Assembly (NCBI GenBank): GCA_012521185.1
Contig: JAAYMV010000073.1
Span: forward strand, 1 to 32,816
Origin: Bacillota bacterium
Lineage (GTDB): Bacteria > Bacillota > Limnochordia > Darwinibacteriales > DTU012
Reading direction: 5' to 3'
Length of the DNA: 32,816 nucleotides
The translations under genes were made by a program, and so were the position numbers. Shown piece by piece: positions 20,082 to 29,050 of this stretch (position 1 is the stretch's first letter; every line of letters starts with the position of its first letter). The notes under the pieces were generated by a model that was not told the origin of the DNA, made no database searches, and was given only the letters and a program-made list of their open reading frames with translations.

Positions 20082-21196
20082 GAGGTAATTTGCGATTCTA
20101 AGTAAGCTAATAAATCCATAGATTTAATTCCAATTTCCCGGGAAATCATTTCGCAAGTTAGCTTAATCCTTAGTTCAAAAGGTTCCCGCTTCTTTTCGTT
20201 AAACAGAGCAATATGTTCGTTAAGATCATTAATCTTTTTCTCCAACATTTTTTCATCAGCTATGTCTGATAATATAACAAACTTGTGTCCTGAGTACCTT
20301 GCAATAAAATCATCATAGGCAAAGACACTACGAATGATTAAAGCCAAAGCATCTAAAGCCCGATCACCAGAAGTATGTCCAAACTCATCGTTAATAGAAC
20401 ACAACTCATAAAGGTCGATCATTATAACCGTAAATACCTGGTCGGTCTGCAGATTATTTAATTTGTTGGTTAAAAACGATTCTAAATGACGACGATTATA
20501 AAATCCTGTTAAGTAATCAGTTTTCACTGCCTTGTTTTGCATTGTAATATAAATAATAAGTACAGACAAACTAAAACTTGCCCACAATAAATTAAAGTAC
20601 CCATTCTTCGCTTGGATCAACAAAGTTATTAACGGAAGAATGGAAAACATTAATAATGCCCAGCGATTCCGCCAATAAATTATTCGCCAATGTTTCAACA
20701 CAAACCAAGCGGTATAAGCAAGCAATAGTATTCCAATAAGATTAAAAAGTAATGGGCCATTTCCTCGATAAAACCGACCGTTCTCAGATATGATAAAAAA
20801 ATGTAAGTGATATGGCCGCAACAAAATATGCACACCAACAATAAGTAATGGAATAATATAAAAAAGTAACCGAGGTTTCAATCTTTTTATCTGGCCGTAT
20901 ACTTCAAAATCCACAAATAGAATCCACAGCAAGAAAGGCATCAAATAACAAGCTAGCACCAAAAGATTACCCCAAGTTACTAATTGTGGCCATAAGAACT
21001 GGTACTGTCCATTTAATAGCCAACTGATTAAATCGATAATAGTGACTACAAGCAAGCTAACTACTAATAATCTAAATAAACGATGTTGGACAAAATAATA
21101 CTTACCTTCTTTAGCATGCTGCGACAAGATAATTAGTAACATGATCAAAATAACGATATACATCTGCACTCTAATTATTGTATCCACTTCTATCAC
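20078..21196 (-). CDS. Membrane protein with degenerate GGDEF domain
   Basis: A 372-residue protein with about seven hydrophobic segments (residues 10-220) followed by a GGDEF-type domain (225-372). The domain start DYLTGFYNRRHLESFL, the metal aspartate D261 and INDEFGHTSGD are kept. The signature loop, however, is SGHKF (302-306) in place of GGDEF, with His and Lys where the metal- and substrate-binding acidic residues should be. It is therefore unlikely to make cyclic di-GMP. It may act as a nucleotide-binding or partner protein. No EAL or HD-GYP domain is attached. The start is uncertain: a GTG at 21196 has a poor ribosome binding site, and an ATG at 21163 is possible. Confidence 0.85.
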   Translation of the reverse strand: MIEVDTIIRVQMYIVILIMLLIILSQHAKEGKYYFVQHRLFRLLVVSLLVVTIIDLISWLLNGQYQFLWPQLVTWGNLLVLACYLMPFLLWILFVDFEVYGQIKRLKPRLLFYIIPLLIVGVHILLRPYHLHFFIISENGRFYRGNGPLLFNLIGILLLAYTAWFVLKHWRIIYWRNRWALLMFSILPLITLLIQAKNGYFNLLWASFSLSVLIIYITMQNKAVKTDYLTGFYNRRHLESFLTNKLNNLQTDQVFTVIMIDLYELCSINDEFGHTSGDRALDALALIIRSVFAYDDFIARYSGHKFVILSDIADEKMLEKKINDLNEHIALFNEKKREPFELRIKLTCEMISREIGIKSMDLLAYLESQITS

Positions 21197-21258
21197 CGCT
21201 ATTTTTAGTTTCTTTTATTCTTCTCCTAAATTATGCTGAGTTCCTTCTGAATTATTAT

Positions 21259-21278
21259 ACAATTCAATTGTTTATAAT
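21259..21278 (+). promoter_or_regulatory. -10 element and palindrome upstream of the Hsp20 gene
   Basis: TATAAT at 21273-21278 is preceded by the perfect palindrome ACAATT-C-AATTGT (21259-21271). On the other strand a second TATAAT (21259-21254) faces the GGDEF-like gene. The palindrome could be an operator between divergent promoters. No CIRCE element is present, and the -35 regions are weak. Confidence 0.4.
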
Positions 21279-21328
21279 CTGTTTCTAGAAGGAAACAATA
21301 AAGATATAGAATTTAAGGAGGTGGACAA

Positions 21329-21748
21329 ATGCGGAAACAATGGTCGCACAATCTACCTGAAGAGGTTACTAGTCTCTTTAATCCACTAGTAGGTAGGCTT
21401 GATTGGATGTCTGATGTATTTCACAATAGTTTCAGGGTGGATATTAAGGAGGTTGATAACGAATACGTGCTACAGGCTGAATTACCTGGGGTACCTAAAG
21501 AAAACATCAATATCCAAATCGATAATGATCATTTAACTATCAGTGTCCAACAAGAAAAACAAACTGCCGATGAAAGTCCTAATTACATTCGGAAAGAAAG
21601 ACGGACAAGTTATAGTTCAAGAAGCTTTTATATAGGGGAAGTAGATCCTGAAATGATTAAAGCTGAATTTAAAGATGGTATTCTGGAAATCAGATTTCCT
21701 AATCATAACTCAGGTCCAAATACTAAACGAACTATTCCCATCCAATAG
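21329..21748 (+). CDS. Small heat shock protein (Hsp20/alpha-crystallin family)
   Basis: A 139-residue ATP-independent holdase that binds unfolding proteins in the cytoplasm. The alpha-crystallin domain spans about residues 34-137: FRVDIKEVDNEYVLQAELPG opens it, YIRKERRTSYSSRSFYIG is the central conserved part, and AEFKDGILEIRFP is the last strand. A C-terminal IPIQ resembles the I-x-I anchoring motif. The N-terminal arm is short (33 residues). The start follows AAGGAGGTG. It is monocistronic and converges with fprA at a shared terminator. Confidence 0.95.
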   Translation: MRKQWSHNLPEEVTSLFNPLVGRLDWMSDVFHNSFRVDIKEVDNEYVLQAELPGVPKENINIQIDNDHLTISVQQEKQTADESPNYIRKERRTSYSSRSFYIGEVDPEMIKAEFKDGILEIRFPNHNSGPNTKRTIPIQ

Positions 21749-21751
21749 AAA

Positions 21752-21778
21752 AAGGGCTGTCCTTTATCGACAGCCCTT
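21752..21778. terminator. Terminator between the Hsp20 gene and fprA
   Basis: Ten-base arms (aagggctgtc and its complement) flank a seven-base loop. On the minus strand the stem is followed by five T residues, so it ends fprA well. It can also serve the Hsp20 gene, though less strongly. Confidence 0.8.
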
Positions 21779-21788
21779 CACCTTATTA

Positions 21789-22982
21789 TTACAATTTACT
21801 AACAAACTCTTTTCCGTAAGCGATACAAGCAGCAACCGCTTCGGCATCAGGTTGCCATAAAGCTCTAATACCTTCATCAACGACTTCAAAACCTGCATCC
21901 TTCAGCTCTTGAGTTATTAACTTAACTGCTTCTCCACTCCAGCCATAACTACCAAAAGCAGCAGCTTTCTTGTTTTTAAACTTCATACCTTTTACCATTT
22001 CCATCATGCTACCCATACTACTTAAATAACGGTTGTTAACAGTAGATGAACCAAATAAAACAGCTTTAGATTTGAAAATTTCCGTAATCGTATTATTTTT
22101 ATCATCTTTTCCTATATTCGATAATTTAACAATCAATTCTGGATCAGCTTGTCTAATTCCATCAGCAATGGCTTCTGCCATCTGTTTAGTACCTTCCCAC
22201 ATGGAATCATAAACAATGGTGATTTGGTTTTCCTGATAATTATCGGCCCATTTCAAATATTGCTCAATAATTTGCGTTGGATTCTCCCGCCAAATCACAC
22301 CATGGCTTGTACAAATTAAATCTACAGGTAAATTTAAAGCTAATACTTCATCAATTTTCTTCTTTACTAAAGCACTAAATGGCGTCAATATATTGGCATA
22401 GTACTTAATCGCCTCAGCAAACAATTCACATTGATCCACTAAATCGTTATACAGTGCCTCAGTAGCATAATGTTGGCCGAAAGCGTCATTACTAAATAGG
22501 ATATTTTCACCGGTCATATAAGTAAACATGGAGTCAGGCCAGTGCAACATAGGAGCTTCAACAAAGACTAACTTACTTTCGCCTAAATCTAGTGTATCAC
22601 CAGTTTTTACAGGAACGAAATTCCAATCTTGATGGTAATGTCCTTTCAAAGATTTAACACCATTATTAGTACAATAAATTGGGGTATCTGGAATTTCTCG
22701 CATCAATTCTGGCAGCGCACCACTATGATCCACTTCCCCATGATTTATGATAATATAATCAATTTCTTGTAAATCGATTTCTTCTTTCAATTTTTTCACA
22801 AATTCCTTATCGAATGGTAACCAAACTGTATCGATCAGCGCTACTTTTTCATCACGGATTAAGTAAGAGTTGTATGTTGAACCTCGATGCGTCGATAGTT
22901 CTTCCCCATGAAAGGATTTTAATTCCCAGTCCACTTTACCGACCCAAGTTACCTTATCAGTGATCTTTTTACTCCAATTCAT
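21789..22982 (-). CDS. fprA: Flavodiiron protein (A-type flavoprotein, O2/NO reductase)
   Basis: A 397-residue cytoplasmic flavodiiron protein that reduces oxygen to water or nitric oxide to nitrous oxide. The N-terminal metallo-beta-lactamase-like domain has the full diiron ligand set: H81-x-E83-x-D85-H86 (NHGEVDHSG), H147, D166 (SNDAFGQH) and H227 (TSHGVIWR). The C-terminal flavodoxin domain starts near residue 254 (ITIVYDSMWEGTKQMAEAI) and binds FMN. No rubredoxin domain is fused. The start MNWSKKIT at 22982 follows GAGGGGG. The longer frame to 23018 has no such site. The promoter carries an FNR-type site spaced as in front of hcp. Confidence 0.95.
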   Translation of the reverse strand: MNWSKKITDKVTWVGKVDWELKSFHGEELSTHRGSTYNSYLIRDEKVALIDTVWLPFDKEFVKKLKEEIDLQEIDYIIINHGEVDHSGALPELMREIPDTPIYCTNNGVKSLKGHYHQDWNFVPVKTGDTLDLGESKLVFVEAPMLHWPDSMFTYMTGENILFSNDAFGQHYATEALYNDLVDQCELFAEAIKYYANILTPFSALVKKKIDEVLALNLPVDLICTSHGVIWRENPTQIIEQYLKWADNYQENQITIVYDSMWEGTKQMAEAIADGIRQADPELIVKLSNIGKDDKNNTITEIFKSKAVLFGSSTVNNRYLSSMGSMMEMVKGMKFKNKKAAAFGSYGWSGEAVKLITQELKDAGFEVVDEGIRALWQPDAEAVAACIAYGKEFVSKL

Positions 22983-23013
22983 CCTTTTACCCCCTCGGTT
23001 TGTTGTTAACCTT

Positions 23014-23056
23014 AGCATACCGTAAATGAGAATTCGTAAACTATGATTTAGATCAA
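23014..23056 (-). promoter_or_regulatory. FNR/Crp-type activator site and -10 element of fprA
   Basis: TTGAT-CTAA-ATCAT (23056-23043) matches the FNR consensus at nine of ten positions. A -10-like TATGCT lies at 23019-23014 with 23 bases between, against 22 in the hcp promoter. The site is thus centred about 42 bases before the predicted start. Confidence 0.7.
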
Positions 23057-23091
23057 ATTTTCTTATTTATCTCAGATTTTACTGGTAAAAA

Positions 23092-23217
23092 TTGGTTAAT
23101 CAAAACGGTTATCATTATTATAGCATGAAACCTAGTTATTTACTACCGACAATTTTCAGTCTGCTTGACAGCAGGAGCTCTAGGGATTAATCTAGTATTA
23201 AACCTGTAAAAGGAGGG
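23092..23217 (+). promoter_or_regulatory. Possible promoter and structured leader of the metal exporter gene
   Basis: TTGGTT (23092), an 18-base spacer and TATTAT (23116-23121) could be the promoter. The leader of about 90 bases has possible stems, CCTAG with CTAGG enclosing CTGC-TTGACA-GCAG, before AGGAGGG (23211-23217). I could not match it to the manganese (yybP-ykoY) or NiCo riboswitch cores, so a regulatory RNA is only a possibility. Confidence 0.3.
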
Positions 23218-23224
23218 AATGCAA

Positions 23225-24478
23225 GTGTTTAACGAAATTTTAGATTTAGTAATTGTTAGTGCAGAAAACGCTTTTATTCAAGTTACCGTTTTTGTTGGGG
23301 CTGTACTTCTGTTTTTTGGCTATATTGATTATTTGCTTGCTGGCAAACTAATCAAGAAAATTGAAGCAGCTAAAAAATGGCAGCCAATCATTGGTGCTTT
23401 CCTCGGTATTACTCCCGGCTGCGGCGGTGCAATCTTTGTGATGCCCCTGTTTCATAGAGGGACTGTAACGTTCGGCACAATCACAGCTACCTTAGTAGCA
23501 ACCATGGGTGATGCGGCATTCGTATTACTATCAACAAAGCCCGTAGATTTTGCCATAGTTACTGCTTTATCATTTATCATAGCTATTATTACTGGATATA
23601 TAATCGATTATTTCCAAATTGGAGCAGGTTTACTCGAAGATTACCATGCTCGGCAACAAAAAAAAGAAGAACGTCGAATGGCTCATCATCAACAGGACCA
23701 TTCTCATTTACGTCAAGAAGCTGCTGTAGCTGATGAAAGCATTATTCACTTAGGTCACCAAGAGGGAGATGAAATCGACCTAATTCTTCACCATGAAATT
23801 AAAGGTCACCAACCTACTCATGGTTTAGGTTATAAATTAACTCACCAAGGATTCGGCGTTTATTGGGTAGTGTTAGGAATTGGTTTAATCCTTGGTATTT
23901 TAGATTTATTCCAAATAGATTTAGATAGCTTCTTATTCCCTAATTTTGCTACAATTGTGGGAGTAAGTGGTACAGTCTTATCGATTATCATGATGATTGC
24001 TAGCAAAAAGTTCATTCAAGATGATACTCACGAAGAAGCTGAATTAAAACTGCATAATATAAAAGAAACTATTGTTCATAATGCGCAGGAAACAGCCTTT
24101 GTCGCAACATGGGTGTTCTTCGCTTATTTAGCTTATGAGTTATTTGTTCTAGCCTTAGGTTCTGGCAATTATCTAGCTGGTGAAATGACCATGACAGCTT
24201 TTTTGACCCAGACTGGTTTTGCTGCTGTAATTATTGGAACCCTAATCGGGATGATTCCTGGTTGCGGGCCACAAATTATCTTTGTCAGTCTATATATTCG
24301 TGGCTTAGTTCCATTTTCAGCTTTACTAGCTAATACTATCTCCCAAGATGGGGATGCTTTATTCCCGCTAATTGCTATTGATAAAAAAGCCTCTGTCTGG
24401 GTTACAATCATCAATACCATTGTGGCCTTTATAGTAGGAATAATTAGCTACTGGCTGCAGTTTTCTGTTTTTGGCTAA
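23225..24478 (+). CDS. Putative 10-TM heavy-metal/manganese exporter with His-rich loop
   Basis: A 417-residue membrane protein of the putative 10-TM heavy-metal exporter group (PF11449-like). Two repeats each carry a glycine-cysteine motif: GITPGCGGAIFVMP near residue 64 and GMIPGCGPQIIFVS near residue 345. Between them lies a soluble, histidine-rich loop (about 140-205, including HHQQDHSHLRQ and HHEIKGHQPTHG) that probably binds metal. About ten hydrophobic segments are visible. The GTG at 23225 is preferred because AGGAGGG is eight bases upstream. The ATG at 23219 almost touches that site. It is divergent from fprA, and transport of manganese, arsenic or another metal is not settled by sequence. 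Confidence 0.85.
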   Translation: MFNEILDLVIVSAENAFIQVTVFVGAVLLFFGYIDYLLAGKLIKKIEAAKKWQPIIGAFLGITPGCGGAIFVMPLFHRGTVTFGTITATLVATMGDAAFVLLSTKPVDFAIVTALSFIIAIITGYIIDYFQIGAGLLEDYHARQQKKEERRMAHHQQDHSHLRQEAAVADESIIHLGHQEGDEIDLILHHEIKGHQPTHGLGYKLTHQGFGVYWVVLGIGLILGILDLFQIDLDSFLFPNFATIVGVSGTVLSIIMMIASKKFIQDDTHEEAELKLHNIKETIVHNAQETAFVATWVFFAYLAYELFVLALGSGNYLAGEMTMTAFLTQTGFAAVIIGTLIGMIPGCGPQIIFVSLYIRGLVPFSALLANTISQDGDALFPLIAIDKKASVWVTIINTIVAFIVGIISYWLQFSVFG

Positions 24479-24493
24479 TATGGTGACCAACTT

Positions 24494-24530
24494 ACCTACC
24501 TTGACAAAATCCGTCAAGGTAGGTTTTTTT
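24494..24530 (+). terminator. Terminator of the metal exporter gene
   Basis: Twelve-base arms (acctaccttgac and its complement) with a seven-base loop are followed by a run of T residues to 24530. This is a strong intrinsic terminator 15 bases after the stop. Confidence 0.88.
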
Positions 24531-24583
24531 ATTTTTCAAAGCGTCATAATAGGACAGAGCCAAATTTTCAAGGAGGCACTATT

Positions 24584-26950
24584 ATGATCGAGCTAAAAAA
24601 CATAACTAAAAGTTATCAAACAGGTGGTTTTAGCCAAACTGCCTTAAACAAAATAGATGCTGCTTTTCGCAGTAATGAATTCGTGGCCATTCTTGGCCCC
24701 AGCGGTTCAGGGAAATCCACATGTCTAAATATTATCGGTGGATTAGACCGCTATGATAGCGGGGATTTACTAATCAACGGCCGATCAACCAAGGAGTTTA
24801 CAGCTCAGGAATGGGATGCTTATCGAAATAATAGCATTGGATTTATCTTCCAAAGTTATCATTTAATACCGCACTTATCAGTTTTAAATAATGTTGAGTT
24901 AGGTCTGCGACTTAGCGGTATTTCAGCTAAGGAAAGACAAGCTAAAGCCATCGAAGTTCTTACTAAAGTTGGTTTAAAAGAGCATCTTCATAAAAAACCA
25001 AATCAGCTATCTGGAGGCGAAAGGCAACGGGTAGCTATTGCCCGAGCTTTAGTCAATGACCCTGATATTATTTTAGCAGATGAACCAACTGGAGTCCTAG
25101 ATAGCAAAACTAGCATTCAAATCATGGAATTAATCAAAGAAATAGCTCATGAAAAACTGGTAATAATGGTTACCCATAACGCTGAACTAGCTACTAAATA
25201 TGCTTCTAGAATAATTGAATTTAGCGATGGTTGTATTGTTAGTGACTCTCACCCTTATCAGGTCGAACAGCATCAGCAAACTGATCAATTGCGAATGACC
25301 AAAATGAATTATTTCACAGCTTTGAACTTATCTGGTAAAAATATGATTACCAAAAAATGGCGAACTGGCTTAACGGCTTTTGCTTGTAGTGTTGGAATTG
25401 TTGGAATTGCGCTAATTCTAGCCTTATCTAACGGTTTTAAACAACAAATTAATCAGTTTGAATCAAACACCTTAGCTGGATTTCCCATCATGATTAGTCA
25501 ACGGACCATGGAAATCGATCTAGATTCTCTAATGAAGCATAACCAAACTAAAACCAGTACAAAAAAACAGCAATCAAGTCTGACTGCTGGCCTAATATAT
25601 CCATATGAACCTAGCAAAAATAACAAAGTTCATCGAAATATTATTACTGATGAGTATCTAGATTTTCTTGCTCAAATTGATTCCTCATTGTTAGCAGGAA
25701 TTGGCTATGTTCGACCAATTAATTTTAATATCCTAAAGTTGGACCAGGGGCAAATTAATATTATTAATTCGGCAACAATCAATTTTACAGCTTATCCCAC
25801 AAAATCCAACCCTAATGCTGAAGGTTATTTAGAACAAAATTTCCCTTTACTAGCAGGTAAATATCCTGAAGAAATAACCGACTTAGTTTTAATTGTCGAT
25901 GGATTCAATCGTCTGGATGCATCCATTTTGCAAATTCTAGGTCAAAAAACTTTGGAAGCAGGCATCGACTATCAACAGTTGCTTGGCCAACAACTTAAAC
26001 TAGTATTTAATGATGATTTTTATATCAAACAAGGAGAATATTTCAGTATTGATAGTTCACAAGAGAGATTAAAAGACTTGTATCATAGTGCTGAAGGAAT
26101 TACCTTAACAATCGTAGGTATTCTACGAGGGCAAGAAGATCCTAATTTAGCCACGATCCCACCTGGTATTAGTTACTCTGATCAAGTTGCTCAGCTATAT
26201 ATTGAAAATGCCTATCAATCAGAAATAGTGCAAGCGCAACTAGAAAAAGATTATAACATTTTAACTGGGGAACCCTTTCAGCAAACTAGTACTGCTAGTA
26301 CTCATTTCACCAATTTCGTATCTAATGTTCCAACAGGACCAACAACTAAAGAAAACATGTTAAATCTATTGGGAGCTAACCGAAAACCAGCCATGATTCA
26401 GCTCTATCCGGTAAATTTTACTGCCAAAGCCCAAATACTAGAATTTCTCGACTCTTGGAACCATGACAAAGAGCCGGATCAAAGCATTCACTATACTGAT
26501 TTAGCTGCTACAGTAGCCAACTTAACTAGCGGGATCATGAATGGAATTACCTTAGTATTAATTACTTTCGCTAGCATCTCTTTAGTTGTTTCATTTATCA
26601 TGATTGGAATTATTACCTATGTTTCTGTGCTAGAACGAACTCAAGAAATTGGAATTCTACGGGCTCTAGGAGCCCGTAGACGAGATATTTTACGGGTCTT
26701 TAATGCAGAAACTTTTATTATCGGAGCTAGCTCTGGGCTGCTAGGCATTGCCCTTGCTTACTTATTAATCAGACCAATCAACAGCATGTTAGAGGACTTA
26801 ACTGAGCTAACTAATGTTGCCCAGTTAAATCCCTTCCATGCTCTAACTTTAGTCCTTTTAAGCGTAACCCTAACCATGCTAGGCGGTATAATTCCGGCTA
26901 AAATAGCTGCTGACCAAGATCCAGTTAAAGCTTTAAATAACCCTGCTTAA
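24584..26950 (+). CDS. Fused ABC transporter ATPase-permease (MacB/FtsX type)
   Basis: A 788-residue protein joining an ATPase (residues 1-220) to an FtsX-type permease. The ATPase has Walker [10 protein letters not shown] (38-46), Q-loop [11 protein letters not shown], signature LSGGERQR (142-149), Walker B with ADEPTG and the H-loop VTHNAE. The permease has one membrane helix near 262-285 ([20 protein letters not shown]), a large extracytoplasmic domain (about 290-640) and three C-terminal helices with the [20 protein letters not shown] signature of FtsX. Family members work as mechanotransmitters for peptides, lipoproteins or antimicrobials. No adaptor (MacA-like), two-component system or peptide gene is adjacent. 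The ribosome binding site is AAGGAGG. The 3' end overlaps the HD gene by 26 bases. Confidence 0.92.
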   Translation: MIELKNITKSYQTGGFSQTALNKIDAAFRSNEFVAILGPSGSGKSTCLNIIGGLDRYDSGDLLINGRSTKEFTAQEWDAYRNNSIGFIFQSYHLIPHLSVLNNVELGLRLSGISAKERQAKAIEVLTKVGLKEHLHKKPNQLSGGERQRVAIARALVNDPDIILADEPTGVLDSKTSIQIMELIKEIAHEKLVIMVTHNAELATKYASRIIEFSDGCIVSDSHPYQVEQHQQTDQLRMTKMNYFTALNLSGKNMITKKWRTGLTAFACSVGIVGIALILALSNGFKQQINQFESNTLAGFPIMISQRTMEIDLDSLMKHNQTKTSTKKQQSSLTAGLIYPYEPSKNNKVHRNIITDEYLDFLAQIDSSLLAGIGYVRPINFNILKLDQGQINIINSATINFTAYPTKSNPNAEGYLEQNFPLLAGKYPEEITDLVLIVDGFNRLDASILQILGQKTLEAGIDYQQLLGQQLKLVFNDDFYIKQGEYFSIDSSQERLKDLYHSAEGITLTIVGILRGQEDPNLATIPPGISYSDQVAQLYIENAYQSEIVQAQLEKDYNILTGEPFQQTSTASTHFTNFVSNVPTGPTTKENMLNLLGANRKPAMIQLYPVNFTAKAQILEFLDSWNHDKEPDQSIHYTDLAATVANLTSGIMNGITLVLITFASISLVVSFIMIGIITYVSVLERTQEIGILRALGARRRDILRVFNAETFIIGASSGLLGIALAYLLIRPINSMLEDLTELTNVAQLNPFHALTLVLLSVTLTMLGGIIPAKIAADQDPVKALNNPA

Positions 26951-27518
26951 TGGCATCATCAATAACTTGTTTAGCATAATCCCATAATACTGGAGTATTC
27001 TCTTTTAGCATATGATTCCGCTCCAGCACTTTACTGCTGTTTACTCCAGGCTTTTGCCAAGTATGCCCTTGGGTATGATAGTTTAACAGCAATGGTTGTA
27101 ATCGATCTAAACAAGCAGTAAATCGAGCTTCTGGTGTGGCTTGAGCCTCAAATTCCCGCCATAACTCTTTAAACTCCAGTCCTTGATCACTTGGCAATAA
27201 ACTAAACAAGCGCTCAGCAGCTGCCTGCTCTCGCTGCTCTTTATCTTGTTTAGCAGCTTCATCATAACAAAAGGTATCCCCGGCATAGATTTCTACTAAA
27301 TCGTGAACCAAAGCCATCTTCAAGACTTTTAACATGTCTAAATCTTCAACTGCGGAATACTCCGACAAAATTATAGCCATTACCGCCATATGCCAGGAAT
27401 GTTCCGCATCATTTTCCTGCCTTTTAGTACCTATGACAACATTTTGGCGTAGCACTTGTTTAGCCTGATCAATTTCAACAATAAATTGAATTTGCTTAGC
27501 CAATCTTGCAGTATCCAA
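26925..27518 (-). CDS. HD-domain hydrolase (YfbR-like 5'-nucleotidase group)
   Basis: A 197-residue HD-superfamily phosphohydrolase of the HD_3 type. The metal ligands are H40 (ENDAEHSWH), H72-D73 (ALVHDLVEIYAGD) and D138 (ACLDRLQP). Relatives such as YfbR hydrolyse deoxynucleoside monophosphates, but the substrate here is unproven. The start is the TTG at 27518, six bases after GGAGGT. It lies 13 bases downstream of the serine hydrolase gene, so the two are probably co-transcribed. Its end runs 26 bases into the 3' end of the convergent ABC gene, with no terminator hairpin between them. Confidence 0.9.
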   Translation of the reverse strand: MDTARLAKQIQFIVEIDQAKQVLRQNVVIGTKRQENDAEHSWHMAVMAIILSEYSAVEDLDMLKVLKMALVHDLVEIYAGDTFCYDEAAKQDKEQREQAAAERLFSLLPSDQGLEFKELWREFEAQATPEARFTACLDRLQPLLLNYHTQGHTWQKPGVNSSKVLERNHMLKENTPVLWDYAKQVIDDAIKQGYLKL

Positions 27519-27531
27519 TAATCTACCTCCA

Positions 27532-28968
27532 TTAAGCTAATTTGCCACTAACGAAACCAGAAAACTCACTAAAACCCGATTCTATCACTTTTTTCATATA
27601 GACAGTGACTCGACTATCTTTGAAAGCTAATTGAATTGTAATCGTACCAATTTCCTCATCAATAATATGACTTTTAATGACCAAGGTTTTTTGGTCTGCC
27701 CAAGCTGCTGAGCTAGCACACTTCCAATTATAATGAGGAAATTGACTAACGACCAGTTCTTCTAATCCAAATACCAGCTGATGACTACCGGTTTGATTAG
27801 TGTAATACAGCTTGCCTTGCTGATCCCCTAATTCTAATTTGATACTCTTTAAGCCCATTTGATTTTCTGGGAAAATATATTGTTGCTGATTCACACTATT
27901 AGTTAAACTAGACTTGTTCCCAGTTAATGGTTTAATTGCTGCCTTTTCAATCGTTGCTTGCAGTTCAGCCCAAGCTTGTGCATTAACTGGTAAGGGTTGA
28001 TCAGCAAGCTTATCAAAGATTTCGCTATAAAAGGCTTCAAACATGATTGTAGCACCATAAGGTTGCTCTTGAAGATCAGCAGTAGTAACCAAGATTAAAT
28101 CCTGCTCTGGGAAACAAACAGCAAACTGACCGCCCATACCAAACATAGCATATCCATTATTACGAACCCGCCAAAATTGATAACCGTAACCTTGACGTTC
28201 ATCGATACCTAGTCCTCGTACCACTGTCTCAATTTGTTTTTTAACGGCCTCTTGTATAAACTCTTTTGGAAGATACTGCTTGCCTTGATAACAGCCTTCT
28301 TGCATAACCACCCAAGCTACCTTTGCTAAATCAATAGGTAAGGCCATTAAACCAGAACCACCTTGAGCTATGCCCATTGGGTCAGTTTTAATATAAGCGT
28401 CCTTGGAAAATCCTATTTCATCTAAAAACTTACTTCTTAAATAATCTAATAAAGACATACCAGACAACTTTTCCACTAAGGCAGCTAAAGTATGACTAGA
28501 GGAGGTATCATAGGAAAATACTGTTCCAGGAATATGGGAAGGTTCAATGGCAAAAAAGCTTTTTACCCAATCCCCGTCAGGCCATCTTTTATAAGTAGTT
28601 TTTTCATGAGCCGTGGACATCATTAACATATCCCCAATGGTAATCTCGGCAATGTAAGGATGAACACCTTCACTAGGTAATTTTTCTGGGAAATGATCAA
28701 TAATCCGATCTTCTAATGAAAGCTTACCTTCCTCGGCTAATAAACCTATTCCTAATGCGGTAAAACTTTTCGTTACTGAAAACATCCGATGTAAGGTATT
28801 GGCTGTATAAGGCGCATAATATGCTTCGGCAACTAATTTACCATGACGAATAAGTAAAATACTGTGCATGGTCAAATTATATACTTCCAACTTCTTCATA
28901 AAATTAGTAATATGCTGTGACTCGATTCCTACTTCTTCTGGCCTTGCAGTAACAAAAAAATTATCCAT
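27532..28968 (-). CDS. Serine hydrolase of the beta-lactamase class C / PBP-like family
   Basis: A 478-residue protein with the class C beta-lactamase fold. The nucleophile motif S-x-x-K is in MFSVTKSFTALG. The second motif is YDTSSSHTL (a Y-x-N variant with Thr in the third position), and GMGGQFAVCFPEQDLI occupies the place of the HxG/KTG motif. A C-terminal extension (about 330-478) forms a separate beta-rich domain. There is no signal peptide, so a cytoplasmic esterase or peptidase is more likely than a true beta-lactamase. The start follows AGGAGG. It leads a two-gene unit with the HD hydrolase gene. Confidence 0.9.
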   Translation of the reverse strand: MDNFFVTARPEEVGIESQHITNFMKKLEVYNLTMHSILLIRHGKLVAEAYYAPYTANTLHRMFSVTKSFTALGIGLLAEEGKLSLEDRIIDHFPEKLPSEGVHPYIAEITIGDMLMMSTAHEKTTYKRWPDGDWVKSFFAIEPSHIPGTVFSYDTSSSHTLAALVEKLSGMSLLDYLRSKFLDEIGFSKDAYIKTDPMGIAQGGSGLMALPIDLAKVAWVVMQEGCYQGKQYLPKEFIQEAVKKQIETVVRGLGIDERQGYGYQFWRVRNNGYAMFGMGGQFAVCFPEQDLILVTTADLQEQPYGATIMFEAFYSEIFDKLADQPLPVNAQAWAELQATIEKAAIKPLTGNKSSLTNSVNQQQYIFPENQMGLKSIKLELGDQQGKLYYTNQTGSHQLVFGLEELVVSQFPHYNWKCASSAAWADQKTLVIKSHIIDEEIGTITIQLAFKDSRVTVYMKKVIESGFSEFSGFVSGKLA

Positions 28969-29050
28969 TTATAATTCCTCCTGTAATATGCTCTGCTACA
29001 AATTTCTACAACCAATTACTATATCCTGCCAGATCGACTTGGACAGCCTG

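Noticed and set aside
23122-23217. Manganese (yybP-ykoY) or NiCo riboswitch before the metal exporter gene
   Set aside because: A leader of suitable length with small stems exists, but the conserved cores of these riboswitches could not be found by eye. It is kept only as a low-confidence leader.
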